Assembly (NCBI GenBank): GCA_933228675.1
Contig: OW121742.1
Coordinates: forward strand, 110,785,601-110,849,600
DNA length: 64,000 nucleotides
Direction: 5' to 3'
Origin: Stomorhina lunata
Lineage: Eukaryota; Arthropoda; Insecta; Diptera; Rhiniidae
Position numbers and translations under genes: made by a program. Below the pieces are notes generated by a model that saw only the letters and a list, made by a program, of their open reading frames with translations, made no database searches and was not told the DNA's origin. Shown here one piece after another: positions 26,801 to 41,800 of the stretch (position 1 is the stretch's first letter; each line of letters begins with the position of its first letter).

Positions 26801-29800
26801 GGAATGCAAACTCTAGTCTATGATCGAACTAGTCTAGCGTATCTCAGGTTCGGATTCTAGTTTAAAGAGATTCTTATCTTTCCTGTTTAGTTAAGATTTT
26901 AGTTTGACTTAAGTCTGAGGATCGCACTTTAATCTGTTGATCAGACTTTAATGACATTATCAAATATCAGCCAAAATCTAACTCAAGTTTAAGTAACAGA
27001 CTCTATTTTGAGATCTTAAGTATTGGCATTGGCTTGTTTCCCCATGATCATCTCTAGTCTGATGATTGCACTTGAGTTTATTTTACTTTGAGTTACCCTG
27101 ACGTTAACACTTACGTAAGAAATCAGCTGACATTTTCGCCAGTATTTCACATTATTCGCACTTGAGTTAATTTTAGTTTGAGTTACTCTGACGTTAACAC
27201 TTACGTAAGGAATCAGCTGACGTTTTCGCCAGTGTTTCATATTATTTTGTAGATAATGGTAAAAAATTCAGGTGTAAACTCTTAAGTCTGAGGATCACAC
27301 TTTAATCTGTTGATCAGACTTTAATGACATTATCAAATACCAGTCAAAATCTGACTCAAGTTTAAGCAACAGACTCTAGTTTGAGATCTTAAGTTTTGGT
27401 ATTGGCTTGTTTTCCGATGATCATCTCTAGTCTGAGGATTGCACTTGAGTTAATTTTAGTTTGAGTTACTCTGACGTTAACACTTACATAAAGAATCAGC
27501 TGACGTTTTCGCCAGTGTTTCATATTATTTTGTAGATAATGGTTAAAAATTCAGGTGTAAACTCTTAAGTCTGAGGATAACACTTCAATCTGTTGATCAG
27601 ACCCTAATGATATAATGAAATATCAGTCAAAATCTTACTCGAGTTTAAGCAACAGACTCTAGTTTGAGATCTTAAGTTTTGGTATTGGCTTGTTTTCCGA
27701 TGATCATCTCTAGTCTGAGGATTGCACTTGAGTTAATTTTAGTTTGAGTTACTCTGACGTTAACACTTACATAAAGAATCAGCTGACGTTTTCGCCAGTG
27801 TTTCATATTATTTTGTAGATAATGGTAAAAAATTCAGGTGTAAACTCTTAAGTCTGAGGATCACACTTTAATCTGTTGATCAGACTTTAATGACATTATC
27901 AAATACCAGTCAAAATCTGACTCAAGTTTAAACAACAGACTCTAGTTTGACATCTTAAGTTTTGGTATTGGCTTGTTTTCCGATGATCATCTCTAGTCTG
28001 AGGATTGCACTTGAGTTTGATTTACTCTTACGTTAACACTTACGTAAGGAATCAGCTGACGTTTTCGTCAGTGTTTCACATTATTCTTTAGATAATGGTT
28101 AAAAATTCAAATGTAAACTCTTATGAATAAACTATAGGCCTCAGATATTCGATCCTGAGGATGAGATCAAAAATATGGTCTAGTATAAAGATCAGAATAA
28201 TATCAGATTTTACAAATGAGTTATTCTGACGTTAACACTTCCGTAAGGAATCAGCAGACATTTTCGGCAGTTTTTCACATTATTCTGTAGATAATGTTCA
28301 AAAATTCAAATGTAAACTCTAATGAATAAGCTCTAGACCTCAGATATTCGGGTCTGAGGATGAGATCAAAAATATGGACCAGTGTAAAGATTAGAATAAC
28401 ATCAGATTATGCGAATGAAACTATAGTCTAAGATCAGACTAGTCTGAGAATTGGAATCGCTTCTAAAGTTCAGAATATAGCAACTGATTCTGGTCTTTAC
28501 GCTGTACATAAGTTTGAGACTTTAGTCTAAGATTCGTACTTTCTTCTATGGATTAGACTTTTATCACTTACTCCAATAATGCAGAAAATGTGACTTTAGT
28601 TTCAGGGTAAGGCTTCAGTTGTGTTGTATTCAGAAAATCACGCGTATTTTGAGGTTTGGACTTAAGTTTAAATATTGTTTTCTAATAAAAAGATCACTTT
28701 TTGATCTTAGTTACTTTAAGTATTAACGTACCGTTATACGCTTTCCTTTAATAAATATTTTATTAGTCTGACAGTGAATAGACTCATGATCAAATGACTA
28801 GACTTTAGTATCTAACATTAGTCTGAGGACTCAAATGTATTCACTTTTCAGCAAACTCTAGCCTTCAGGGTCTGGTAATTAGGCCGCGGAACAGAACCTA
28901 GTATTCCATTTAAACTTAAGTCCACGTTTAGAATAGTCTTAGGTTCGTACTATCTTCTGTGGATCAGAATTTTATCCCGGACTTAAAAACTAGACAAAAT
29001 ATGACTTTAGTTAAGAGGATCAGACTCCAGTTATTTTCAGTAGAAGTTTGTATTCTGAAAATCTGACATACTTTAAAAATCGGACTTAAGTTTAAATATC
29101 GGTTCATATATCGGTTCATTTACGTAACGATTCAGCTGATATATTTTCCTCTAACAAGGCTCTTATGAGTCTGACACGCTTTTCTCAGTGAATAGACTAG
29201 TCTTGAGTATTTAAACTTCTATTGCATTCTCTTTTGTGCAAACTCTAGTCTTTAGATATTCGAGTCTGATAATGAGACACTAGGCCAAAGATCAGGGCCT
29301 AGTGTTCGAATCAAACTATAGTCTACCATCAGAATAGTCGGAGGTTCGGCATCGTATATGAGGCTGGGATTATATTTTTAATACAATCTTGTCTTATATT
29401 TGTTCAAGTCTGAGAATCGCGCTCTATTCTATTGATCTCACATTTATCTCTTACTCAAATACTGGACAAAATATCACTTTGGCTTGCGAGTCAGACGCCA
29501 GTTTGTGGTCTTTAGTTTCAGTATTTGCCTGTATTTTTAAATCCATTTCTAAAGATCTCTCTAAACTGAGGAACGGGCATAAGTTTTAATATCAGTTTAT
29601 ACTAAAAAATCGCTTTTTAGCCTGAGCCTTCTTAAAACGCCTTGAAAATCCATTTAGCCTAAGGGTGATTTGTTTATTTTAAAGATTAGAATCGTCAACG
29701 AGCTTCGTTTTCTAGTTTAGGCCGATTCTGGTCTTAAATCTATTGTATTTAAGATTTTAGTTAAGACTTTAGTAGAACATTCGAATAAAAATCTAATTTA

Positions 29801-32800
29801 ATTTTGGGATAAGACTTTTAGGTTTCAGTCCATAGTTTTAGTATCAGACTTTATTCTGAGGATCATGCCTAGTCTGAAAATCGGATTTAAGTTTGTATAT
29901 AGTTTTATTTTACGAAGATTATGTTTTGATCTAAAGATTGGAATCGTATCCGAGGTACGAATTTTAGTTTCGTCAGATTCTTGTCTTAACTTAGACTTTG
30001 GTCTTAGTTTCAGTTTTGAACTGTATTCCAAGAATTATGTCTAGTCTGAAAATCGGTTTTAAGTTGAAGTATCGTTTTGTTAAATAATGATCAAGATTTG
30101 GTCTGAGTTAGAGAATGATCTCAGTTATTTGTGATAGCACAGAAGTTAGTTAAAACCTTATAACTGGCTTTTGATGTTAGGCTTCCATCTATAGTCTTCA
30201 AATCGGTTCTAAATCGGATTATAAATCGATACTTAAGATTTAAATATAATATAAAGGCCATGCTTTGGTCTGAATTAGAGAACGATCTCAATTGATTTTG
30301 ATAGCACATAAGTTAGCTTAAACTTTATTAATGGCTTTTAACTTAAAACTCTCCGGATTCCGGTTAGATTTGCAAGTAAATATGTCTTCTTTTGATCGTA
30401 TCATAACGTAAAGCACAAACCTAGGACAATTAAAATAATTCAGTTTCTAGATAATCAACAGAACTTCTTCTTTGAAACTTTAACGATTTTTATTTCAAAC
30501 AAAACCATATGATGCTGTTACGTTAGTTTATCAACTGATTAACGTCTTCTCTTACGTTAGAGTAATCGTTTAAGGCTTAAACTTACGTTAGAGTAAAGGG
30601 GTAAGGTTTCAACAAGTTTTTCTTTAAGGCAAACAAGACAAACGTAGAGGCTTTAACGTCTACGGCTTCTCTTACGTTAGAGTAATGGGTTAAGCCTTAA
30701 ACTTACGTTAGAGTAAAGGGGATGAGATTTAAACAAGTTTTCGTTAAGGCAAACAAGATTTTTATTTGTGACAATCAAAAAATGTAAAATAGAAAGAAAT
30801 AAAAACTGAATTTTTAACAAAATCTAATAATTTTGAATTGAAAAGCACTTGCATTTAAAATTATTTGCCAAGAAACATTTAAGCACTTAATGGCTGATAA
30901 TAAACCTACAAAAAATATTGAAAACAAATTGAGAAATTGATAAGAAAACAAAGTTTTTAATTCAAGATTAGAAAAATTTAAAACTGGTCTAACAATTTCT
31001 TATTTGTTTTCTTAATTTCCATTTAAATTTCGTATTTTCCACCATAAAAGGAAATCAAGGCTTTAAATTTAAGCCTTTAACAGCAAAAAGGCTTATCTTT
31101 TCTTTCAAACAAAAAAATTTACTGTGTGGGAATTTAAGGTGATATCTCATTTGGTTTAATAATTTTTTTTCTGTTTCTTCCTAATCTTTCCCTCTTTAGC
31201 CTCTGGCTATGTTTAGTCATCTGGAAAACGCCTGTTTTTCTTTCTAGCTAAAATTTCAAATCCCAGAGTTTCTCGTCGTTCGTGGCATTAAATTAAAGCC
31301 TTTAAAAATTATTAATGGAAATTTATGTGACAAAAATTGCATAAAATCTAAATTATGGAATGTTCAAAAATTTTGTTTTCTCGTTTTGCAAAACTTTGTT
31401 GCTAAATCTAGGAGGCGTTTAAAGACATAATTGCTTTTTAGTAAGATTTTTTTATCAGATTTAGAAAATGGGGAAAAAAAAACTTGATAGTTTAGATGGC
31501 AAAATGATAAGAATAAGATTTTGAAACCAGAAAATATTGTAACTGACAAAATTCATTTAAAAAAACACAATTTACATAATTCTTAAAAAAAAACAATGCA
31601 TATAATCAACTAGATTAATAAAGTAAATCTTTAGTTCAGCCTGGTAACACTGGTCTACAGCCAAAATTATATTTTAGTTAAACAATTTTTTTTTTTAATT
31701 TAGGATTTTTGATATGTTTGTCCCTAGTTATATTACCATATATTGAAAACTTCTTGTCAAATTTTATTGAAAATTCACTAATGGATAAATAACAAAATTG
31801 CCCTTAATTTGTGCTAACACTAGTTTTGTCTGAGATCAACGGTTTTAGAGTTATTAACATTGTAATATTATAAAAAAAAAAATTTTGCAAAATTAAAAAA
31901 TTTTTATTTATTAAAAATTCTTAAAAAATTGAAAATATCCAAAACTAAGCAACATTTTTTCGTCGTTCGTAAAATTATGAGAATTTCAAATAACATAAGC
32001 CTTATGCTATGAAAATTCATCTATCGGGTGTTTTTTATTGAGGTATAGAACTTTAAGTTGGCTTTTTTAACTTTTTTAACTGGCGGCCATTTTGTCAGCT
32101 GTCAAGTGATTAATATTTAGTTTGGTTTGCCATTTCATCATGAACAGGTTGACAAAAGAACAACGCTTGCAAATCGTGCAAATTTATTTCGAAAATAATG
32201 GCTCAGTTCGCGAAGTTTACCACAAGCTCCGTCCATTTTATGGTCGACATAATCGTCCATCAGAGCAATTAATTCGGTTAACCATGGATCGTTTTCGCAC
32301 TACGTTTACTCTATGTGATAATACGCATCCGCAGCGACATCGAACAGTGCGCACCGAAGAAACAATTGCCGCTGTAGAGCAAAGTGTTAAAGAGGACCCG
32401 AATGAATCGATTCGCCACAGTGCACAGCAATTGGAGCTTTGTCAAATTTATGGAAGATTTTGCGCAAAAATCTTGGCTTGCGACCTTACAAGATCCAGCT
32501 TGTGCAAGAATTAAAGCCGCGAGACCATGCAATGCGTCGTGATTTTGGTGTATGGGCCGAAAATGAGATTGATCTCGATGCTGATTTTCATCGCAAAATT
32601 TTGTTCAGTGATGAGGCTCATTTTTGGTTGAATGGCTACGTCAACAAGCAAAATTGCCGCATTTGGAGTGAAGAGAATCCACATGAGACCCTTGAGACGC
32701 CATTACATCCACAAAAACTGACTGTTTGGTGTGCTCTATGGGCTGGTGGAGTCATTGGGCCATACTTCTTCCGAAATAATGCTGGAGAGTCAGTTACCAT

Positions 32801-35800
32801 AAATGGAGACCGGTATAGAGACATGATAACCGACTATTTTGTTCCCCAATTGGATGGCATGAATGTGGATGAGTTGTGGTTCCAACAAGACGGCGCTACA
32901 TGCCACACAGCGCACGTCACAATTGATTTATTGAAGGAAACATTCGATGGGCGCATAATTTCGCGGAATGGACCTGTCAATTGGCCACCAAGATCGTGCG
33001 ATTTGACACCACTGGATTATTTTCTTTGGGGATATGTGGATTCGCTCGTCTACGCCAACAAACCAGAAACGTTAGGGGACTTGGAAGCCAACATTCGTGG
33101 CGTTATTGCCAACATACGGCCCCATATGCTCGAAAAAGTAGTTGAAAATTGGACCTGTAGAATTGGCTTTATTCGAGCCAGCCGCGGCGGCCACATGCCC
33201 GAAATCATATTTAAACATTAATGGCAAAAAATTATTCTTACCATAAAGCCAAATTGATGGACATTAAAACGATTTTCTTGTGTTTTATTTCAATTCGAAG
33301 TTCTATACCTCTAAAAAAAATACCCATTTTTAGTAGCGATTTTACGAGGAAAAACGTGAAAACACCCAATTTTCGTATCGTATAAATCCTATTATTTAAG
33401 ATCACTTTTTGGCCTGGGTTTTAGAGAATGATCATCTTCTTGTGATATCTTATATTAAGCGTTAAAATGCCATCAAAAGCTCGATCTTTTCCGAAAAAAT
33501 GTCACTGTCTTCTCAACAAAATCACTTTCAAAAAACATTTAATGAAACGCTAAACCAAAATCGCACCCAAAAAAAAAAAAAAAATATCTTATTTCCAGGT
33601 TCTTAAGGTTTTGCAAGATCTTTTATTGTTGTTATATACATATTTAATCTTTACAATACTTAAACGATCTTGTATAGTTTTTCAAGATCGTTTGAAAAGG
33701 AAAAACACAGCGGGTTATTTTATTTGGAAATAAAAATAATGAGTTATTCAAATGTTTTTGAAAGGGTCCCTAAACATTCTCTTTGCACTTTATCTGCTCC
33801 AGAAAAGCGATATTTTTACTTAAGCACGATCCTCAGACAAGAGATGATCTTCAGAATATATTCCCATAATGAAATGATCCTCAATCAGAACTTGATTTAT
33901 ACAAAAATTGTGATTTTAGAAGAAGATCAATCATAATTTAACCCAAACAAAAAAGTGATCTTAGCCGATAATCAAAACTGATACCGATCCTTAGACTAGA
34001 GATGATCTTCGGAATACAAGACTAAAGGAATAGTTATCTTTCCCTTTTATAGACTTTAAAATGATAGTAGCGATATTTTTACTTAAGCTCGAGACTTGAA
34101 AAGATCTTTAGAATACATTCCAATAATGAAATGATCCTCAGTTAAGAACTTGAAAAAGATCATTTAAAGAGGATCATAAAGTGATCCTTATCAAAAAGTG
34201 ATCCTAATAAATTTAGTAAAATTTACACTGATCCTCAGACAGAGAGAAGATCTTCGAAATAAAATCCAATACTCAAATTTCAGTCTGAGTTTGACTATTA
34301 CTCAATAAGGAGATTAAAATCTGATCAACAAAATATATTCTCAGCCTAAAGTCTAGAACAAAATAGTTAAGAAAATAATCTATATAAACTAGAGTCCGAA
34401 CCTCAGGAGCGATTTCGATCCTCAAACTATTTAGATCTTAGACTACACAAACAAAAATTCACCCTAAACTAGAGCAGATTGTCATTTTAAGATGGAGCAC
34501 TTCCATTTAAAAACGCTCTCTATTTGGCCAACCTTGGCCCAAAACCAAAATTTTCAGTACAAAGCAGTTGAGACAAGAACCTATATAAAATAGAGTTCTT
34601 ACCAATACTAAGACCAGATTCTAATTTTAAGTGTAATCCTATTAACGCATTAAAGTCTGATCCACAGAAAATACTAGACTAAAGTCTGAGGATTGATCAT
34701 AAGCTTTAGAATATATTATAATACTCAGACTAGGATCCGATCCTCAGACTCTTAGACTACAAACTGATTCGCTAAAACAGTGCTTAACTAATAGACTGGA
34801 CTAGAGTCTGTTAGTCTAAACAGTACATAGCTAAACTATAGCCTCGGACTAGAGTCTTATCCACAGGCTGGAGTTGTAATTGATTGATCTTTAGATGACA
34901 GATGATTTAAAATTGAACATAATCTTGGAATTAAAGCATGATCCATATAATGTATTATTAATGAACCTCGGTCTAATCCATTACCTTAACCATAGAGCAT
35001 AGTCTGGCCCTCAGACAAGAGTCCTTACCTTCGAATCGCCTTATCTAAGATTCGAAGATAAGAGACTTTTTCTTAGACTAAAAGCTAATACTTGGATTAG
35101 TTCAGTTCTATTTTCTAACTAGAGTGCATGCTAATTCGATGGCGATCTTCAGGCTAAAGATCGATCTTTAGACAACAGTTAAATGCTGATTTTGACTTGA
35201 AATCATTTATGCTAGAGTCCGATCCTCAGTAAAATTCTGAAATGGCAAAAGTCTGATTCTCTTACTGTGTACTTTTCAAACTAGGGTGCGATTATCAAAC
35301 AAAAGTCTGAGTCTCATCAGAGAAAATTTTCGGATTAAAACACATATTTTAGAACGAATTTTAGTACCTTACACCAAAGCCTGATATTCAAAGTAAATTC
35401 TAAGTATAGTATAACCTTTATATATACATAATATACATAATCTTTTGTCTAATTTAAACATTACGATCCCTTAGTAAAATTACGTCTGACAAAAGTCTGA
35501 TCTCCCAAAAATGACTTGTAAACCTCAGTACAGTTTAAGATTAAAAGTGGAGTCTGAACCTCTATTGCCTTTATATTATTACTAAAGTCTTCTAGTCGAA
35601 CCGAAACTAGAGTCTAATCATAAGACTTATTCTTAGCTTCGATTTTGATCCTCATATTAGTTAAGTCAGGCAAAAGTCTGATTTTCAGAAAGTCATTTAA
35701 ACCTCAGTCTAGTTTCGGGTTAAAAGGAAAGTCTGACCCTCAAATTCAAGTATTGCCTTTAGATTCCACAATGATCCTCTTATTAAAGTCTTATCACCGG

Positions 35801-38800
35801 ATTTAAAGTTAAGCATAGTTTTTAGACTGAAATAAATATTATGAACCTCAAGTTTGATTACATCTGACAAATGTCTGATATCCGAAATGTCTTCTGCATC
35901 TCAGCATAGTTTTCTTCCTTGCATTAAATAATTGTCTTCAGATTCGATTGTTATTCTCAGATTAAAGTCTTATCATCGGACTAAAATTAGAGTAGAATCT
36001 GGTCCTCAGATTAGCGTCTGACAAAAGTCTGTTCTTCAAAATCACCTCTAAATCTTAGTCTATTTCTAATCATTAGACTAGAGTGTGAACCATAAAGTAT
36101 AGTTTGATTTTTCGAGTGATCCTCAGATATGATTATAATCCTAATTTTATAATCTGTTTTTCAGATTAGCATCTGACAAATGTCTGTTACTTAGAATAAC
36201 CTCTAAATCTTAGCCAATTTTTAATCATTAGACTAGAGTCTCAACCAAAAAATACAATTTGATCTTCCGAGTGATCCTCAGATTCTATTAAAATTCTAAT
36301 ATAAAATTCTGGTCCTCAGATTAGTATCCGACAAAAGCCTGTTACTCAAAACGACCTCTAAATCTTAGCCTTTTTCTAATCATAACTTTAGAGTCTGAAC
36401 CGAAAAGTACAGTTTGATCTCCCGAGTGATCCTTAGATTCTATTATAAGTCTTATATTACATTCTGTTCCTCATATTACCGTCTGACAAAAATTTGTTAT
36501 TTAGAATAACCTCTAAACTTTAGTCTATTTCTAATCATTAGACTAGAGTCTGAACCAAAAAGTATAGTTTGATCTTCTGAGTGATCATTAGTTTCGATTA
36601 TAATCCTGATATTAGATTATGTTCCTCAGATTACCATCTGACAAATGTCTGTTACTTAGAATATCCTCTACATCTTAGTCTATTTCTAATCATTAGTTTA
36701 TAGTCTGAACCGAAAAGTAAAGTTTGATCTTCCTAGTGATCCTCAGATTCGATTAAAATCCTCATATTAGATTCTGTTCCTCAGATTATCGTCTGACAAA
36801 AGTCTGTTACTCATAATAATATCTTTTCTTCTGTCTATTTTTGATTATTGGACTAGAGTCCATACCAAAAAGTATAGTTTGGTCTTCCGAGTGATCCTCA
36901 GATTTAATTATTATCCTGATATTCGATTCTGTTCCTCAGATTAGCATCTGACAAAAGTCTGTTACTCAGAATAACCTCTAAATCTTAGTCTTTTTCTAAT
37001 CATTAGACTAGAGTCTGAAACAAAAAGTATAGTTGAATCTTCCGAGTGATCCTCAGATTCGATTATAATTCTGATATTAAATTTTGGTTCTCAAATTATC
37101 ATCTGACAAATGGTTGTTACTTAGAATATCCTCTAGATCTTTGTCTATTTCTAATCATTAGACTAGAGCCTGAACCAAGGAGTATAGTTTGATCTTTCGA
37201 GTGATCCTCAGATTCGATTATAATCCTGCTATAATATTCGGGTCCTCTAATTAGCATCTGACAAAAGTCTGTTACTCAGAATAACCTCTATTTCTTAATC
37301 TATTTTTTATTATTGGACTAGAGTCTGAACCAAAAAGTATAGTTTGATCTTCTGAGTGATCCTCAGATATGATTATAATCCTGATTTTATATTCAGTTTC
37401 TCAAATTTGCGTCTGACAAATGTCTGCTACTTAGAATAACCTCTATTTCTTAGTCTATTTTTTTTATCATTAGACTAGAGTCTGAAACAAAAAGTATATT
37501 TGAATCTTCCGAGTGATCCTCAGATTCGATTATAATTCTGACATCAAATTTTGGTTCTCAAATTATCATCTGACAAATGTTTGTTACTTAGAATATCCTC
37601 TAGATCTTTGTCTATATCTAATCATTAGACTAGAGCCTGAACCAAAGAGTATAGTTTGATCTTTCGAGTGATCCTCAGATTCTATTATAATCCTGCTATA
37701 AGATTCGGGTCCTCTAATTAGCATCTGACAAAAGTCTGTTAGTCAGAATAACCTCTATTCCTTAGTCTATTTTTTTATTATTAGACTAGAGTCTGAACCA
37801 AAAAGTATAGTTTGATCTTCTTAGTGATCCTCAGATTCGATTATAATTCTGATATAATATTTTGGTTCTTAGATTATCATCTGACAAATGTCTGTTACTT
37901 TAAATATCCTCTAGATCTTAGTCTATTTCAAATCATTAGACTAGAGTCTGAAACAAAAAGTATAGTTGAATCTTCCGAGTTATCCTCGGATACGGATTAC
38001 AATCCTTATACTAGATTTTGGTCCTCAGATTAGCTTCTGACAAAAGTCTCTCACTCAGAATAACCTCTATATCTTAGTCTCTTTCTGGTTATAAGACTTG
38101 AGTCTGAACCAAAAAGTATAGTTTGATCTTCCGAGTGATTCTCAGTTTCGATTATAATCCTGATATTAGATTTTGGTTCTCAGATTAACATCTGACAAAA
38201 GTCTGTTGCTCAAAATAACCTCTAAATCTTAGTCTTTTTCTAAACATTAGACTAAAGTCTAAACCACAAAATATCACTCTAAAAGATCCGATCTTCAGAT
38301 TCTCTATCTAAAATCTGAATTTCTTTAAAGAACAAAAATTTTAACAAACAATTTTACCTGACACTTTAAAAACTCTTTCACTGCTTTTCATTGTATTTAT
38401 AGTGTAACATGTATAGGTGTAACATGATCCTGTATTTTAATTGTCATTGTTTTTTTTATTGGTAGATCATTTTGGTCTGATAACAACAACTTCAACATAA
38501 AAACACAAAGTTTTTGTTGTTGGCTATAACAATTAAGTACTTGTGTGTCTTTCTGAGAGGTTCATTGTGTCTGAAAGAGTCTCTGGTCAGGGTGTTAATC
38601 GCTGCTTCCTCTAAACGCAAATACAAGATGTTTGGGTACGTTTTGAAAAAAAAAAAACTTGTAGGCGTTTTATTTTTCAAAAACATTTAATTTTTAAAAG
38701 ATAAGTAATTATTTTCTTCGCTCTCACCTTCCGTTCATTGATGGAAAAGGTGTAAAGTGAATTGAATTGAGGACCCGCTATGGTTAATTGCTTATCATTT

Positions 38801-41800
38801 GCACAAGGTGCGAAAATCGACACTTGAAGTGTCAAACATATCGAATATCGAAATATTTATAAAGACACACAATTTTACAAAGATAAAATATCCTGTTTTC
38901 GATTTAACATAAATTGTCTTTTAAATCAACAAAATTTTTTTTGGATTTTGTAATTTGAACTGGAATTTAAGTGGTTTTCAAAATTTTATTATTAATATTT
39001 TATTGTTATTTTTATTATTCAAGTTTTTTATATGTATAAGCGATTTTGAACATAAAAATGGGAAAATGTTAGAAAAATATGTACAAAAATTATTTTTCTA
39101 ACATTTTACCATTTTTATGTTCAAAATCGCACCCATAACCGCAATTCGCTCATAAAATTTTGCTTTTGAAATCGCTTTAACGGTAATCTAGTAAATTAAC
39201 TGACATTTGTAGGTTAAATTTTGAAAACTTTATTGCTTAACATGATTTGCCACATTTTGCTTAATTAATAACAATTGTGGCAAAATATTTGGCCTCAGGA
39301 GGAACGAGTAGTTTTGGAATATGTTCTCATATGCGGTTTAAGAACTTTGGGCATTACTTTAACGTCAAGCTAAAATATTAAAAATTTGAGACAAATATTT
39401 ATGGGGTTACAATTATTTGGATTTGGATAAATATCAAATCTAGTTTATCATAATTTGACATTAAAAAATTTGAAATTTTCGTCGACATTTTGTTTAAACC
39501 AAAAACTGTCCAGTGCAATAACAATTTACATGTATAACAATAACTCCTACCACTTGTGCTATCGCTGCTTTTAACTATAGAACAGTCATCGCCAAAATAC
39601 GGCACGCGGGCTTTTATACCTATTTACTCTTACCCAAATTTCTCACAGAGAAATTAAACAAAATATAAATAATTCTCACTTGAACTTTCAATCAATCAGG
39701 TTGAGCTTTCGCTTGTTATTGATCATTAAAGTTCGGGAATTATCATTATCAAAATATACAAATTGTTCACCTAAAGAGAACAAAAATACACACAATCACA
39801 AAATATATTAGTATGAATTTGGGCAACACTGCTCTAGAATGATCTTCAGACAAAAGGCCAATCCTCGCACTATAAAATGATCTTTAGATTCTTAACCAGT
39901 TCCCAAAAGTTTTCGACTCATTTCCGACGATTCGAAATCGTCGATTTGTTTCAGAATAATGTCCATAGACTATCTGGAATTCTACTGTGGAACCCTCAAA
40001 TTTAGCGTATTCAAATGATATTAAGTGAGTTTGGATTCGAGGTGTTTGTGCTTTATCGACCGTATCTTCATTATTTATTTACCGATTTTAAAGATTTATC
40101 CGATAAAGATAGTCTAAGAAAATAATCTGTCGAACCGTTTAAGAAAAAGGAACATAGACTATCAGGAATTCTTTTGTGGAGCCATCAAACTGAGCGTTAT
40201 TGAATAATGATTATAAAGTTTGGTTTAAGAATGTTTGTACCTAATGGTCTATATCTCTTTCATTTATGAATAAATTTGTATGACTTCTTCAATAAAAATA
40301 ATCTAGGAAAACCCATAAGTCGATCTGTTAAAGAAAAATGTTCATAGACCATCTGGAATTCTACTTTGGAACCTTCAAACTTAGAGTATTCAAATGATAT
40401 TAAGAGAGTTTGAATTCGTGGTATTTGTGCTTTATTGATCATATCTCTGTTATTTATGGACCGATTTTAAAGATTTCTTAAATAAAGATAATCTAGGAAA
40501 AGTCATATGTTGATCTGTTTAAGAAAAATGTTCATAGACTATCTGGTATTCTGCTGTGGAACCATCAAACCTAGCGTATTCAAATAATATGAAGAGTTTG
40601 GATTTGAGGTGTTTGTGCTTTATTGACAATATCTCTGTTATTTATAGACCAATTTTAATGGTTTCTTTAATAAAGATAATCTGAAAAAGGTTATCTGTCG
40701 ACCTATTTGAGAAAAATGTTTACAGACCATATGGAATTCTATTGTGGAACCATCAAATTTAGCGTATTCAAATAATTTTTAAGAGTTTGGATTCGAGGTT
40801 TTTATACTTTATCGACCATATCTCTGTTATTTATGGAACGATTTTAAAGATTTATTCAATAAAGATAATCTAAAAAGAGTGATCTGTGGATCAGTTTAAA
40901 GAAAAAGGTCCATAGACTAGCTGGAATTTCACTGTGGAACCCTCAAATTTAGCGTATTCAAATGATATTAAGTGAGTTTGGATTCGAGGTGTTAGTGCTT
41001 TATCGACCATATCTTTATTATTTATTTACCGATTTGAAAGATTTATCTGATAAAGGTAGTCTAAGAAAATAATCTGTCGAACCGTTTAAGAAAAAGGAAC
41101 ATAGACTATCAGGAATTCTTTTGTGGAGCCATCAAACTGAGCGTTATTGAATAATCATTATAAAGTTTGGTTTAAGAATGTTTGTACTTAATGGTCTATA
41201 TCTCTTTCATTTATGAATAAATTTGTATGACTTCTTCAATAAAATAAATCTAGGGAAACCCATAAGTCGATCTGTTAAAGAAAAATGTTCATAGACCATC
41301 TGGAATTCTACTTTGGAACCTTCAAACTTAGAGTATTCAAATGATATTAAGAGAGTTTAAATTCGTGGTATTTGTGCTTTATTGATCATATCTCTGTTAT
41401 TTATGGACCGATTTTAAAGATTTCTTCAATAAAGATAATCTAGGAAAAGTCATATGTTGATCTATTTAAGAAAAATGTTTTTAGACTATCTGGAATTCTG
41501 CTGTGGAACCATCAAACTTAGCGTATTCAAATTATATTGAAGAGTTTGGATTCGAGGTGTTTGTGCTTTATTAATCATATCTCTGTTATTTATAGACCGA
41601 TTTTAATGGTTTCTTTAATAAAGATAATCTAAAAAAGGTTATCTGTCGACCTGTTTGAGAAAAACCTTTACAGACCATATGGAATTCTATTGTGGAACCA
41701 TCAAATTAAGCGCATTCAAAAACTTATAGAGTTTGGATTCGAGGTTTTTATACTTTATCGACCATATCTTTGTTATTTATGGAACGATTTTAAAGATTTA

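Noticed and set aside
29389..31549. Several 60-70 codon open frames in the AGTCT repeat region and next to it
   Set aside because: Low-complexity translations, no start context or domains, and they follow the DNA repeats.
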